From Stieleria marina (GTDB lineage: Bacteria > Planctomycetota > Planctomycetia > Pirellulales > Pirellulaceae), in the NCBI GenBank assembly GCA_007741555.1, contig CP036526.1, positions 5,456,001 to 5,520,000 on the forward strand: a stretch of 64,000 nt of DNA. Direction: 5' to 3'. The notes under the pieces were generated by a model. That model worked only from the letters and a program-made list of their open reading frames with translations, ran no database searches and was not told where the DNA came from. This document shows positions 17,940 to 27,642 of this stretch, one piece after another (the first letter of the stretch is position 1; every line of letters begins with the position of its first letter). The position numbers were made by a program, and so were the translations under genes.

Positions 17940-19637
17940 TCATTTCGCCGCCAGCATGCTGGCGGCGGTGACCATTTCCAAGAACTCTTTTCGGAACCCG
18001 TGCTTGTCGACGCCCAAGGCCGACTCGGCGATTTCAGAGACCGAGTCGTACGACCAATCGCCGCTGTGCGGACTCTCTCGCAACAGCATTCCGAATCCAG
18101 CCACGGCGGCGGCAAACTGAAATTCCTGGTCACTCTGATCAAACGCTGCCCCACTGTCGGTGACAACGTGCTGGACCAGCTGGCTCTCGCTGTGCTCAGG
18201 CAGTTTGTATCGCAGTTTCAGCGTCAACAGTTCATCGGTCTGCGCGGCATCGGATTGCGACGGAGCTTTCTGGTACTTCAGTTGATCCACCGATGCGATC
18301 TCAGGTTGGATTTCGGTTCCCGTTGGAATGATTTCGTACAACGCCGTGACGCTATGCCCAGCGCCAATTTCGCCAGCGTCTTTCTTGTCATCGTTGAAAT
18401 CCTCCGTCGCCAGCAATCGATTTTCGTAGCCGATCAACCGATAAGCCGCGACTTTGGCAGGATTGAATTCGACTTGAATTTTGATGTCCTTTGCGATCGT
18501 TACCAAAGTGCCTGCGATTTGTTCCTGCAGAACTTTCCTGGCTTCGTTGTACGTATCAATAAAGGCGTAGTTGCCGTTTCCTTGTCCGCTGATCTGCTCC
18601 AGCATCGCGTCGTTTAGGTTGCCCATCCCAAAACCTAGCACCGTCAGATCGATTCCGGACTTCGATTCGTCTTGGATCATTGAGATCAATTCATCGTCGC
18701 TAGTCTGCCCGACATTGAAATCGCCGTCGGTGCAAATCAGCACACGGTTCGTGCCTCCGTCGATCATGTGGCTTCGAGCGACTTGATAGGCCATCTTGAG
18801 ACCTTGGCTGCCGTTAGTGCTCCCCCGCGCGGCAAGTTTTCCAAACGCATTTAGAATCTCTGTCGATTGCGTCGCGGGCGTGCTTTCCAAAATCACTCCT
18901 GCCGCACCAGCGTACGCGACGATCGCGACTCGATCTTTCGACCCGAGTTGCTGTAGCAGCAGACTGAGCGAGCGTTTCAAGAGCGGCAATTTATTGGGCT
19001 GCTTCATTGACCCCGACGTATCGATCAAGAACACCAAATTGCTGGGCGGACGATGCTGGTTTTCCATCACGCGGCCTTTCAACGCCACTCTGGCCAACCT
19101 GTGCTTGGGATTCCACGGTGCCTGAGCAACTGCGATGTGGGTCGCGAATGGCTCAGTGTCGCCGTGAGCCGGCGGCGCGTAGTCGTAGGAAAAGTAATTC
19201 AGCAGTTCTTCGATGCGGACTGCGTCAGGCCGCGGCAACCGACCATAACTGAGCAAGTGCTGGCGAACTTTGCTGTACGACGCCGTATCGACGTCGATCG
19301 AAAACGTGCTGAGCGGATGATCCCAAACCATTTTGAATGGGTTTTCGACGATCTGATCATGCTGATCCTTATCCGCTTCGGTATCGTCCGCTTCGGAGTC
19401 TCTAGCAGCATCCGATTCGGTATCCAAGGCTGGACCGATCTGACCTTCGCGTAGACGCTGTTCGGCCGACGGGGCCCGCAACCGAATTGCTCCGGCTTGG
19501 CCTTCACTTGATGCTGAATAGGCTCGCGAAGTCTCACCGACTTTGGCAGGATCGCTTGTTCCACATCCGGTAATCAAAACGCCACAGAACAGGCTGATCG
19601 CAAGCGATTGCGTCGCCGCGCTAAAACAGATTCTCAT
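17940..19637 (-). CDS. VWA-domain lipoprotein (YfbK-like)
   Basis: A 565-residue lipoprotein. The signal ends in the lipobox LITGC with Cys 25 as the acylated residue. After a polar, acidic linker, residues 97-160 form the N-terminal domain typical of YfbK-like proteins (NPFKMVWDHPLSTFSIDVDTASYS). The von Willebrand factor A domain follows with an intact metal-binding MIDAS motif DTSGSM (206-211) and a second loop at TDGDFNVG. The C-terminal part (about 400-560) matches the YfbK C-terminal region. VWA domains bind protein partners through the MIDAS metal, and this one would face the periplasm or the cell surface. The last codons form a perfect 22-base palindrome (17946-17967). It is encoded downstream of the BON-domain gene on the same strand, 143 bases apart. 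Confidence 0.9.
   Translation of the reverse strand: MRICFSAATQSLAISLFCGVLITGCGTSDPAKVGETSRAYSASSEGQAGAIRLRAPSAEQRLREGQIGPALDTESDAARDSEADDTEADKDQHDQIVENPFKMVWDHPLSTFSIDVDTASYSKVRQHLLSYGRLPRPDAVRIEELLNYFSYDYAPPAHGDTEPFATHIAVAQAPWNPKHRLARVALKGRVMENQHRPPSNLVFLIDTSGSMKQPNKLPLLKRSLSLLLQQLGSKDRVAIVAYAGAAGVILESTPATQSTEILNAFGKLAARGSTNGSQGLKMAYQVARSHMIDGGTNRVLICTDGDFNVGQTSDDELISMIQDESKSGIDLTVLGFGMGNLNDAMLEQISGQGNGNYAFIDTYNEARKVLQEQIAGTLVTIAKDIKIQVEFNPAKVAAYRLIGYENRLLATEDFNDDKKDAGEIGAGHSVTALYEIIPTGTEIQPEIASVDQLKYQKAPSQSDAAQTDELLTLKLRYKLPEHSESQLVQHVVTDSGAAFDQSDQEFQFAAAVAGFGMLLRESPHSGDWSYDSVSEIAESALGVDKHGFRKEFLEMVTAASMLAAK
17946..17967. repeat. Perfect 22-base palindrome inside the VWA gene end
   Basis: CGCCGCCAGCA followed by its exact reverse complement TGCTGGCGGCG, with no loop base. 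It encodes the final AASMLAA-type residues of the VWA lipoprotein and sits at the junction of two convergent genes. It lacks a T-tract on either side. Confidence 0.95.
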
Positions 19638-19780
19638 GTTCGCCTACCTCGGGAAACTTACAAGAAGACTTGACCAAGCTGAACAAAACAGCTTGGTCGG
19701 CATGTCTACCGGTAAGACGAAAGCCGAGGCGGGACGGATTTTGCGAACTGCAAAAATACCGAAAAGAAAACGGGCGATCG

Positions 19781-20392
19781 CTACTGCGAAACCTGCACGT
19801 TGTTTTGAATCTGGCTGACGCCTGGCTCCAAACGCATCAGCAATTCGGCCATGCGGCGGTCGCGATCACTTGATGCCGTGCCATTGATCACAGCCGTGCG
19901 TCCGACCATGTTGATCTGAACATTCTGCAATCCGCGTTGCTGTGGCAGCTGGACGAAACGCTGGTTCGCGTTGGCTTGAACTTGCTGGGTAGGTCGTGCC
20001 GTGAAGGTAACTGCCGAACGTAAACGCGTCCGAATCAACGGCTTTGCCGATTGAGAACCTTGACCGAACCCGCCGCCACCAAACAAGCCTCCCAGACCAC
20101 CAAAGCCTCCAAAACCACCTCCGCCGCCACCAAATGCCGACGTTCCACCGCCGCCCTGAGTCGCTCCTGGCCCGAATCCAGTGGTAGCAGCCGATGTGAC
20201 GGAATCACCACGCTGGATCTGGTCAAACGCACTCGTGTCCGGGGCGGCACCGATGGTGGCCGTACCAGTCCCGGTGTCACCAGTGGTTTGGTCGCCAGTT
20301 GCGCCTTGCTGAGCTTGTGCGGTCAGCGTCCATCCGAGCAACGAAACAGTGACCAGCAAGGCGCGAAAGATTGGGTGATAGTTTTTCATCAT
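19781..20392 (-). CDS. Secreted glycine-rich protein with BON domain
   Basis: A 203-residue exported protein. A signal peptide (about 1-28, ending TAQAQQ) is followed by a Thr/Gly-rich segment and a striking Gly/Phe-rich stretch (about 86-113, pattern GGFGGFGGLGGLFGG). The C-terminal 55 residues form a BON-type domain: VQINMVGRTAVINGTASSDRDRRMAELL and VSQIQNNVQV. BON domains bind membranes or other periplasmic components in OsmY and secretin-like proteins. The Gly/Phe stretch is low-complexity and probably disordered. It lies upstream of the VWA lipoprotein on the same strand and is divergent from the 636-residue exported protein across 283 bases. Its role may be structural in the envelope; that is inference. 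Confidence 0.78.
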   Translation of the reverse strand: MMKNYHPIFRALLVTVSLLGWTLTAQAQQGATGDQTTGDTGTGTATIGAAPDTSAFDQIQRGDSVTSAATTGFGPGATQGGGGTSAFGGGGGGFGGFGGLGGLFGGGGFGQGSQSAKPLIRTRLRSAVTFTARPTQQVQANANQRFVQLPQQRGLQNVQINMVGRTAVINGTASSDRDRRMAELLMRLEPGVSQIQNNVQVSQ

Positions 20393-20675
20393 TCGTGGCT
20401 CTTGCGATTTGATCTACGGTTAAGTGGCAACGTTTTTGCCGGCTTTTTTGAAATGAGCGCGCCAGTTTTTTCCGACAAGCGTGCCTCCTTGAGAAGACGG
20501 CATCGAACAAAACGAGAACGCCGTCGACTATTCTAACCAAGTAAATCGGGCAACGTTTCGGGAATGTTAAGGGCAAAGAGCATTCCCTTTGCCAAGATTC
20601 GCTAAAGAATGTCGAATACACCGGTTGATCCGTTTTCCATCCCAGCAATCCCATCAAACCAGCCCCCAAAGCTAA
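20393..20675. promoter_or_regulatory. Divergent promoter region
   Basis: A 283-base gap between two divergently transcribed exported-protein genes must hold both promoters. I could not assign -10/-35 elements with confidence, and no operator-like palindrome stands out. The open frames crossing it have no family features. Confidence 0.4.
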
Positions 20676-22586
20676 ATGAAGCCACATTTCCCATCGGTGC
20701 GATCCAGCCATGCGTTCACCGCAGCCTTGGCTCTGGCGACCCTAACGACCGTAGGCGGCACCAGCGTTCTGGGACAGGAAAAGGAAGTCAAAGTCGTTCC
20801 TGGCGCGCCGCGTTTGCTACCCGAAGACGCTTTTCTGTACGCGAGGTTGGACAACGCAGAAGAGCTGCGATCGGATCTGGCAAATTCATCGATGGGAAAA
20901 ATGCTGAACGATCCCAAACTGAAACCGCTGGCATCGGACGTCTACAGCACCTTTCGCGACCTCTTTGAACAGATCAGCGACAAAGTCGGCGTCACGCTCG
21001 ACGAACTTTTAGCGATCCCGCACGGGCAAGTAGCTGCGGCATTGATTCCCGGCCAGATCCCCGAAGACAACGACAACATCCAACAGGCCGACGAATCGGA
21101 CGATTCCGAACAAGCAATCCAACGTCGCCTCCGACGAAAACGCCGCGAACAAAATTCGTTCGCTGGTGTGTTTATCGTCAATGCGGGCGACAACGTCGAC
21201 AAACTGCAATCGATCGTCGACAAGCTGGAACGACAGATGGTCGACAACGATGGCTATGTTCGCCGAGTCAAAGAGGTTCAAAAAACCGACGTCGTTCGAT
21301 TGTTGCCACCACGTACCGGTCGTCCCGAAGTGGAGTACTTTGAGCGAGACGGCACGATCGTTTTTGGAATTGGGCATCGCACCGCGCAAGACGTGCTTGA
21401 CCATTGGGAAGGCGAAAGCGAATTGCCCTCGCTCGCTGATAGCGCCAACTTCACCTCGGTCATGTCACGCTGCATCGGCGCTGAATCCACTCGACCGCAG
21501 CTGACGTTTTATGTTGACCCGTATCACATCGCACAAAAAATCGTCAAACGAAGTGGATCGATGGGCGCCGCGATGGTCTGGCCCATGGTAGAGAGCCTGG
21601 GATTCGAGCGCTTCCGCGGTATCGGCGGCAGTTCGTTCCGCGGCGGCGAAGTTTTCGAGGACATTTCGCATCTGCATGTTTTGATCGATCCACCCCGCGA
21701 TGGGTTGCTGGGTGTATTGAGACCAGACACGGGCGATTCGACGCCGCCAAAATGGATTCCATCGGACGTGACCACCTACACGTCCCTGTACTGGGACATC
21801 GATCAGACCTACGAAAACGTCGGCAAGATCATGGACAACTTTCAAGGCGCCGATTCACTGAAACGCTTTGTCGAAGCCCCCACTCAGAAACGGACCGGTG
21901 TGGATGTGCAAAAGGAATTGGTTCAAAACTTAACGGGCCGCATCATTCGGACAACTTGGATCGAACCACCAGCACGCATCAACAGCCAAGCGTCCGCCCA
22001 CGGCCTGGAGCTGGTCGACGCGACGGCTGCGAAAGCCACGATTGCCAAGATGCGAGAAAAGTTTCCCAATGTGATGACCGCCGAAACGATCGGTGGCAGC
22101 GTGGTGTATTTCTTTCGCCAAGGTCGTAACCGAGTCCCCGAGGGTTTCCGCAAACCTGAACCCTGCATCATGATTCTTGGAAAGTGGTTGATCCAATCGG
22201 ACAGTCGAAAACTGATCGAACGAATCACCCGAGCCAACAGCGGCGCCATTTCGGGCTTGGTGACGGTTCCCGACTACGAACTGGTGTCGGCCGAACTAGG
22301 TGGCAAACTGGATGGCGAAAAACCATTCATGGTGTCGTTCATGCGTGGGGCGGACTTTCTGCGTCAGTTTTATCAAATCGCAGGCGACGATGGCACGAAA
22401 AAGTTCTTGCGTGGTCAAGCCGAAAAGAATCCCAATGTGGGTCGTTTCGCCGACGTGTTGCAACGAAACGATTTTCCGCCGTTCGAGGAGTTCGAGAAGT
22501 ACTTCGCTCCCAGCGGTGTCTTCGCCTACGATTCACCCGACGGCATTCACTTTGGTTCGTTCACGCTGGTGGCCGACGAAGAGTAG
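20676..22586 (+). CDS. Exported DUF3352-like protein of unknown function
   Basis: A 636-residue exported protein; the signal peptide ends near TSVLGQEK (about 34). The mature N-terminus, RLLPEDAFLYARLDNAEELRS, followed by predicted helices and strands, resembles the DUF3352-type proteins common in planctomycetes, in which a conserved opening (LPEDTLAYVRV-like) is typical. A very basic patch, RRLRRKRREQ, lies at about 150-159 after an acidic stretch. No catalytic motif was recognised. The ATG at 20676 gives a good signal peptide. The next gene is convergent, 77 bases away. It is probably periplasmic. Confidence 0.7.
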   Translation: MKPHFPSVRSSHAFTAALALATLTTVGGTSVLGQEKEVKVVPGAPRLLPEDAFLYARLDNAEELRSDLANSSMGKMLNDPKLKPLASDVYSTFRDLFEQISDKVGVTLDELLAIPHGQVAAALIPGQIPEDNDNIQQADESDDSEQAIQRRLRRKRREQNSFAGVFIVNAGDNVDKLQSIVDKLERQMVDNDGYVRRVKEVQKTDVVRLLPPRTGRPEVEYFERDGTIVFGIGHRTAQDVLDHWEGESELPSLADSANFTSVMSRCIGAESTRPQLTFYVDPYHIAQKIVKRSGSMGAAMVWPMVESLGFERFRGIGGSSFRGGEVFEDISHLHVLIDPPRDGLLGVLRPDTGDSTPPKWIPSDVTTYTSLYWDIDQTYENVGKIMDNFQGADSLKRFVEAPTQKRTGVDVQKELVQNLTGRIIRTTWIEPPARINSQASAHGLELVDATAAKATIAKMREKFPNVMTAETIGGSVVYFFRQGRNRVPEGFRKPEPCIMILGKWLIQSDSRKLIERITRANSGAISGLVTVPDYELVSAELGGKLDGEKPFMVSFMRGADFLRQFYQIAGDDGTKKFLRGQAEKNPNVGRFADVLQRNDFPPFEEFEKYFAPSGVFAYDSPDGIHFGSFTLVADEE

Positions 22587-22663
22587 ACCTGTCCTGAATC
22601 GGCCTGTAGTCGCGGCAAAGCTTTCGCGGAATCATTTCCTGGTTCTGCGAAAGTGTGGCGAAC

Positions 22664-23776
22664 TTACAGTCCTGTTGGCTCAATCCCGGCGGCCATCCGG
22701 CTAAATTCGACGGCCAAAGTCGTTCCATTGAGAATCATGTGAACGATCAGCGGCGGAATCATGCTGCCGCTTTGGCGATACAAATAGCCTAGCCCCAGCG
22801 AGAGAAAGAACAGCGGAATCGGAGCGGCGCCCTGCCCTAAGTGCATCAGGGCAAAGAACACGCTGGTGACTACGATCGGCCAGTAGGACTGCGGTCGCCA
22901 CAAACTATCTGTCTCGTATGGCGTCGCAGTCGCATCGCTCGTCGCTGTTGGTGGCTGATACGCGTCAGCCACCCAGCTGTCCGGGCGGTCCTCTGGTGAC
23001 AGCTGCAGGACCGCCTGACGATCCAATTCATCACCGGGCGCGCCGACGGCTTGGCTGTCAGCAATTTTACTGCCAGCGTGCTGATTGTCAGCGATGCGTT
23101 GAAGCCCGCCCTGCAACAGCACGCGAAACATAAACTCTTCTACCGCCGGCACGATCATTGCCGTGCTGACAAACAACATCAGCCACGTCCCAAACACTTT
23201 GTTTGCCGCGAGCGTGTCGAGGACAGGATGTTCGTACGGAATCATCATCGACGCGAACATGCTGATCAGCAGCACCGGAGGAATGAACCAGAACGCGCCT
23301 TTCAGGCCAAGTTGGACGTCGGCGGAATGCATTTTCAAACCGACGTGCGACAGAGTGCATCCGGAAATCGTGATCAGCCAAATCAGGGTAATCCCCATGG
23401 CGATTGCGCCAGCAAACGTATTGATCGCCAGCAGCGGCAACAAATCGGGTGCGTCTTCGGCGGTCGCTTGATCCCCGGGTGCTGCCGTAAGTGGTTCCGC
23501 GACTGAATCGACCTCAACGGCAACGGGAGGCTTGACCCAACCGACTTTGTTTGCGGCGTAGCTCAATCCGGCGAACGACAAAATCATCAACCCAAACATC
23601 AAGATGAATTCGCCGACGCTCCATCGCGGACTTTCACGCGGCTTCATCGCAACGAGCGGCGGCAACGACGCACCGGACTTAAGTCTGTGAATCAGACGAC
23701 GCGTCCAAAAGACCAGGCTCCCCAGGACCGCAAAAAGAACAAAGGCGTTGATCCCATAAAAAATTGCTGCGGCCAT
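22664..23776 (-). CDS. CPBP family intramembrane metalloprotease
   Basis: A 370-residue polytopic membrane protein of the CPBP (CaaX protease/bacteriocin-processing, ABI) family. It has motif 1 EEFMFRVLLQG (Glu-Glu and Arg), motif 2 FALMHLGQG (Phe and His), and a late HMILNG motif. These supply the intramembrane catalytic Glu and His residues. About eight membrane helices are visible, with a soluble insert between the third and fourth helices (about residues 90-120). A hydrophilic insert of about 60 residues between motif 1 and motif 2 (about 230-300) is longer than usual. I chose ATG 23776 rather than the earlier frame start at 23914 because AGGAAA lies eight bases upstream and a membrane helix begins immediately. 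Substrate is unknown. Confidence 0.87.
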   Translation of the reverse strand: MAAAIFYGINAFVLFAVLGSLVFWTRRLIHRLKSGASLPPLVAMKPRESPRWSVGEFILMFGLMILSFAGLSYAANKVGWVKPPVAVEVDSVAEPLTAAPGDQATAEDAPDLLPLLAINTFAGAIAMGITLIWLITISGCTLSHVGLKMHSADVQLGLKGAFWFIPPVLLISMFASMMIPYEHPVLDTLAANKVFGTWLMLFVSTAMIVPAVEEFMFRVLLQGGLQRIADNQHAGSKIADSQAVGAPGDELDRQAVLQLSPEDRPDSWVADAYQPPTATSDATATPYETDSLWRPQSYWPIVVTSVFFALMHLGQGAAPIPLFFLSLGLGYLYRQSGSMIPPLIVHMILNGTTLAVEFSRMAAGIEPTGL

Positions 23777-23947
23777 CAGTCGGCTTTCCTCGGATAAATG
23801 ATTGGCAGCCGTGGCTGGCGAGTTAGCTTGGAAGAAAATCGATGTGCCGCAAGATTGTATCGCCGATGCCTGGCAAATCTCTTTCGCCAATTGCCCCACT
23901 ACCATCGCCAACAATCAGCAGCCAGCGGCCTGTGTGACGCCTGGATG

Positions 23948-24547
23948 TTAAGGCGTCGGATCGGGTACATCCCGAAGGACACGTGCGGCGCGGATGACGT
24001 AGTCGTAACCGGAATAGACCGTCAGTACGATCGCGGCCCACAACAGGACATGCGCTGTCGTGGCGAGCCATTCAGGCTGCCCGCCATACATCAGCGACAA
24101 CAAGACCGCGACGATGGCAACGCACTGCAGCACCATCTTCCACTTGCCAAGCTGGCTGGCCGAAAAATCACCGCCTGATCCCTCCACCATTCCTCGCAGA
24201 CTGGTCACCAGCAATTCACGAGCGACGACGGCGGTTGCCATCCACGAAGCCACTCCTGACGGGGCGACTTCGACCAGGGCAATGAACGAGCCGCAGACAA
24301 TGATTTTGTCCACAAACGGGTCAAAGATTCGGCCCAGTTTGGTGACTTGTCCGTATTTGCGAGCCCAATAGCCGTCCATCCAGTCGGTGGACGCGGCAAT
24401 CACAAACACGATCATCGCTGCCGTGAAATATCGCATCGGAATCAACGCCATCACGGCGATCGCCAGTGCAAACCGCGCAGTGGTCAATGCGTTGGGGACG
24501 TTGTAGACGGATGTTGACGGGGTGGTGGCACTCATTGCATACGTCAT
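23948..24547 (-). CDS. pgsA: CDP-diacylglycerol-glycerol-3-phosphate 3-phosphatidyltransferase
   Basis: A 199-residue inner-membrane enzyme that makes phosphatidylglycerophosphate from CDP-diacylglycerol and glycerol-3-phosphate, the committed step to phosphatidylglycerol and cardiolipin. The complete CDP-alcohol phosphotransferase motif D-x2-D-G-x2-A-R-x8-G-x3-D-x3-D is present as Asp 55, Asp 58, Gly 59, Ala 62, Arg 63, Gly 72, Asp 76 and Asp 80. The opening NVPNALTTARFALA is typical of PgsA rather than of phosphatidylserine or choline-using relatives. Five or six membrane helices follow. It lies 124 bases downstream of rimO on the same strand, a pairing seen in other bacteria. Confidence 0.93.
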   Translation of the reverse strand: MTYAMSATTPSTSVYNVPNALTTARFALAIAVMALIPMRYFTAAMIVFVIAASTDWMDGYWARKYGQVTKLGRIFDPFVDKIIVCGSFIALVEVAPSGVASWMATAVVARELLVTSLRGMVEGSGGDFSASQLGKWKMVLQCVAIVAVLLSLMYGGQPEWLATTAHVLLWAAIVLTVYSGYDYVIRAARVLRDVPDPTP

Positions 24548-24671
24548 GGGGATCGCGACAGGGGCAGGTCTTGATTGATTTCGTTTCTCAGTGACAACGA
24601 AACAGAGCCTGCACAGTGCGAAATCTTCGGTTTACGCGACTATTTGATTCGGAGGAAAGATCGATGAACGC

Positions 24672-26153
24672 CTATTCTAGCGGAGCCGCGACCAAGTCGT
24701 AGCCGTCTGCGGCGACGATTTCGCATCGCACCATTGATCCGACGCCAACGTCACTACCGGGTTCGATCCCCGAAACGTAAATGACTCCGTCGATATCGGG
24801 TGCTTCCGCTCGCGAGCGACCGATCCACACCCCTTCTTGATCCGGTAACGCAGCGTCGATGATCACGTCTTCGGTCGAACCGACTCGCTTGTCGGCCCAC
24901 TCAAAAGCGATTTTCTGTTGCAGTGCCATCAGCGATTCGTACCGCTGCTGGGCAATTTCGGCTGGGACGCGATTGGGCAGTTTTGCCGCCGGTGTGTCTT
25001 CTTCGACCGAGTATGTGAAGACGCCCAAATGTTCGAATCGTTGTTTTTCTGCAAAGTCCATCAGCTGCGCAAAATCATCATCGGTTTCGCCTGGGAACCC
25101 GGTGATCATTGTCGTCCGCATCACAAGGTTATCGATCCGGCTACGTAGATTGCCCATGATTTCTTCTTGCAACGAACGCGTCGTCTTGCGAGACATTCGC
25201 CGAAGCATTTGGTCGCTGGCATGCTGCAACGGCATGTCAATGTACGGCAAGATACGCTTCGCTCCCGCCAGCGTGTCAATCAATTGATCATCGATGTACA
25301 TCGGATAAAAATACATCAGCCGAATCCAATCAACGGATTCGATCTTGTCCAGTTCGACCAGCAAATCTGCCAGTCGCGGTTTGCCATAAATGTCTTTTCC
25401 GTAGTACGTCGTGTCTTGCGCGACAATGACGATTTCGCGGACGCCGCTGTCGCCCAACCGCTTCGCTTCGTCAATGACCTGCTCCATCGGCTTGCTGTAG
25501 TGCTTGCCACGCATTTTTGGGATCGCGCAAAACGTGCACAGCCGATCGCAGCCTTCGCTGATTTTCAGATACGCAAAGTGCCGAGGCGTGACGGCGGTGC
25601 GAACGGCATCGGAGAGTGGTTTGACCGCCGCGGGACGGAAAACTTTCTGTTGTTCTTCGACGCCACTTTGGAGACGGTCGATGACCGAAACAATTTCGTT
25701 GCGACCAAACACACCGATCATCGCGTCGATTTCCGGGCGAGCTTCCAGCAACTTTCCTTGCTGACGTTCGGCCAAACATCCCGTGACGACCACGTTGCGA
25801 ATCTTGCCTTGCTTTTTCAAAGCCAGCATCTCATCGATTGCCCCGAGAGATTCCTCACGAGCCGAATCGATAAAACCACAAGTGTTGACGACGACAAAAT
25901 CGGCCGAGTCGACCGAGTCCACCATCTGGTAACCGTCTTCATCGAGTCGACCGAGCATCTGTTCGGTGTCGACCAAATTCTTGGGGCATCCGAGGCTGAC
26001 AACGGCATAACGTCCGCGGGCGTTGCTGTCAGGATCCGCCGGAGTGGCTGGCTTGGCGGTAGGCGTGTCGGAGACGACGGGCAGTTGCATGGAAGATATC
26101 GGGTCAATATTTGGCGTCATTCCGGCGTCAGTGGCGACGCCAGAACGAACCAT
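24672..26153 (-). CDS. rimO: Ribosomal protein S12 methylthiotransferase RimO
   Basis: A 493-residue radical-SAM enzyme that adds a methylthio group to an Asp of ribosomal protein S12. It contains the N-terminal UPF0004 domain with cluster cysteines ([13 protein letters not shown], about 53-65; [16 protein letters not shown]), the radical-SAM motif CDRLCTFC (CxxxCxxC), and a C-terminal TRAM domain. [12 protein letters not shown] and the FCAIPKMRG following the radical-SAM cluster identify RimO rather than MiaB. About 45 extra residues precede the first domain, so translation may start at an internal Met (26120 or 26090); no ribosome-binding site settles this. Upstream (26154-26360) is a non-coding gap. 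Confidence 0.94.
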   Translation of the reverse strand: MVRSGVATDAGMTPNIDPISSMQLPVVSDTPTAKPATPADPDSNARGRYAVVSLGCPKNLVDTEQMLGRLDEDGYQMVDSVDSADFVVVNTCGFIDSAREESLGAIDEMLALKKQGKIRNVVVTGCLAERQQGKLLEARPEIDAMIGVFGRNEIVSVIDRLQSGVEEQQKVFRPAAVKPLSDAVRTAVTPRHFAYLKISEGCDRLCTFCAIPKMRGKHYSKPMEQVIDEAKRLGDSGVREIVIVAQDTTYYGKDIYGKPRLADLLVELDKIESVDWIRLMYFYPMYIDDQLIDTLAGAKRILPYIDMPLQHASDQMLRRMSRKTTRSLQEEIMGNLRSRIDNLVMRTTMITGFPGETDDDFAQLMDFAEKQRFEHLGVFTYSVEEDTPAAKLPNRVPAEIAQQRYESLMALQQKIAFEWADKRVGSTEDVIIDAALPDQEGVWIGRSRAEAPDIDGVIYVSGIEPGSDVGVGSMVRCEIVAADGYDLVAAPLE

Positions 26154-26360
26154 TTAAGCGACGAAAGCCATATTTGGCAAACGAGAATCCAAAACAACCG
26201 CGGCAATGACGGCTTGGGGCCGTTAGCCCACCGGCAGTCTCGTCCGCTAACTGGAACTTCGCCGCAAAACCGGACGGGCACGTCACGGACGTCGAGCAAC
26301 TGGCATTTCACGTCAATAACCGCCCCGTCCCGCAGGGCGACATGACCGGGCCGTGATGCC

Positions 26361-26828
26361 CTAGCGACTCATCGGATGGATCTCGGGATACGCCTCGATC
26401 GTGCTGGCAATCGGGTCATAGCCCTCTTGGGTGAACGTGACTTCGTAGGCGCCGTAGCCGCCCGAAGCTCCGGTTCGACGCAACGTCATCGACCAAGAAT
26501 CTTCGATGGATCCGGTCGATCCAGGTTCGATCGGCAAAACCACGAAATACTTGGGATCGGCTTGCTTGAAGTCCAAGTCTGCAATCGTCGAAGCGTATTC
26601 GCCATTTCGCATCGAATGCCGTTCTTGCGAATCCCGCACCGATGTCATGTATTTAAACGCTTCGGATGCTTTGGACCGTTCCACCGACTTCAGAAGTCGT
26701 GGCACGCCAAAAGCTGCCAACACACCAATGATGATGACCACGATCGAAAGCTCGACCAAAGAAAAAGCTCGACGAATCGAACGAGTTCTGGATGTCGAGC
26801 CCTGACGTCGTGGTAAATGCGTAAGCAT
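26361..26828 (-). CDS. Type IV prepilin-like protein (N-methylation motif)
   Basis: A 155-residue protein with a class III signal: basic leader of about 21 residues, then A-FSLVELSIVVIIIGVLAAFG, where prepilin peptidase would cut before Phe and methylate it, and Glu at mature position 5 aids assembly. After the hydrophobic alpha-1N helix comes a short globular domain with predicted strands and an acidic patch. The residue before cleavage is Ala rather than the usual Gly. It resembles the single pseudopilins (GspG-like) scattered in planctomycete genomes. No secretion ATPase, platform or prepilin peptidase gene is nearby, so it must use machinery encoded elsewhere. Confidence 0.85.
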   Translation of the reverse strand: MLTHLPRRQGSTSRTRSIRRAFSLVELSIVVIIIGVLAAFGVPRLLKSVERSKASEAFKYMTSVRDSQERHSMRNGEYASTIADLDFKQADPKYFVVLPIEPGSTGSIEDSWSMTLRRTGASGGYGAYEVTFTQEGYDPIASTIEAYPEIHPMSR

Positions 26829-27101
26829 CGGATTGGTGTTGTAAGAGAAGAGCCGCCTGCCGTAACGCCCCAGTTAGGCAGGCAAACAAACTTACGTCAC
26901 TCACAGCGATGATGTCGTGTAAAAACGATGACTTTGCTGATGCCGGTGCTTTATCGATGCCGATGCAAGAAAGCCAAATAACACTTGCAAGGCCTGCATC
27001 GATTGCAGAGGTCACAGAGGTCGCTAATTTGCCACAAGCGACTTTGCGACAACCGCTGCGGGAATTCTTGCTATTCGAATGCGGTTTTCGCGAATCGGCA
27101 G

Positions 27102-27521
27102 CTACGACTGGTAGACGAAATCAATCGGTGCATCGATGTCGGCATGCAAACTCTGATGCACGGGGCACTTTCGCGCGGCAGCTTCCAACCGCTTACGCAT
27201 CTCAGCGTCGTCGACACGTCCAACTGGGACCGTCACGATCGTTTTCAGACTGCCGATGCGCCGGACCGGAGCGGAAATCATTCCCTTGGTGACGTGCACC
27301 GTCGTGCCCTTCAGATCCAGTTCGTGGCGTTCGCCAACGAGCCCCAAAATGGTCAGTACACAGGTTCCCAGCGCCGTCGCAACCAAGTCAGTCGGTGAAA
27401 ATGATTCGCCTTTCCCACCATTGTCCCGAGGAGCGTCGGTCGAAAGCATCGCACCACTTGGGCCATGTTTTGCAACGACACCCAAACTCCCAACGTATTC
27501 GCCCGTAATTTCAACAGCCAT
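27102..27521 (-). CDS. OsmC family protein
   Basis: A 139-residue cytoplasmic protein of the OsmC/Ohr family. Some members are thiol-dependent hydroperoxidases and others have no known substrate. The first catalytic Cys is in TALGTCVLTILG (about 50-61) and the second in KCPVHQSL (about 118-125), the YhfA/OsmC-like arrangement. The Arg of the N-terminal domain is less clear. The frame ends at residue 139, the usual length. It stands alone between a 273-base gap after the prepilin start and the flippase-like gene. The identity of the family is firm; the substrate is not known. Confidence 0.9.
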   Translation of the reverse strand: MAVEITGEYVGSLGVVAKHGPSGAMLSTDAPRDNGGKGESFSPTDLVATALGTCVLTILGLVGERHELDLKGTTVHVTKGMISAPVRRIGSLKTIVTVPVGRVDDAEMRKRLEAAARKCPVHQSLHADIDAPIDFVYQS

Positions 27522-27642
27522 TCAACTTGCCTTTTGATGGAAATAGTTAACAACGCAGCCGCGCGGTGCTCTCTGCCGTCTGCGCAGGACACTTTGCAGG
27601 GTATGCAGCGACTGTTGTAACAAGCCAATGCATCGGCAACGA

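Noticed and set aside
25167-26345. 392-codon plus-strand frame opposite rimO
   Set aside because: rimO on the other strand has all catalytic cysteines and the TRAM domain; this frame has no homology and no start signal.
26154-26360. Possible repeats in the rimO-prepilin gap (ACCGGC, GACGTC, GGACGG)
   Set aside because: The matches are short and do not form one consistent stem; reported only as a non-coding gap.
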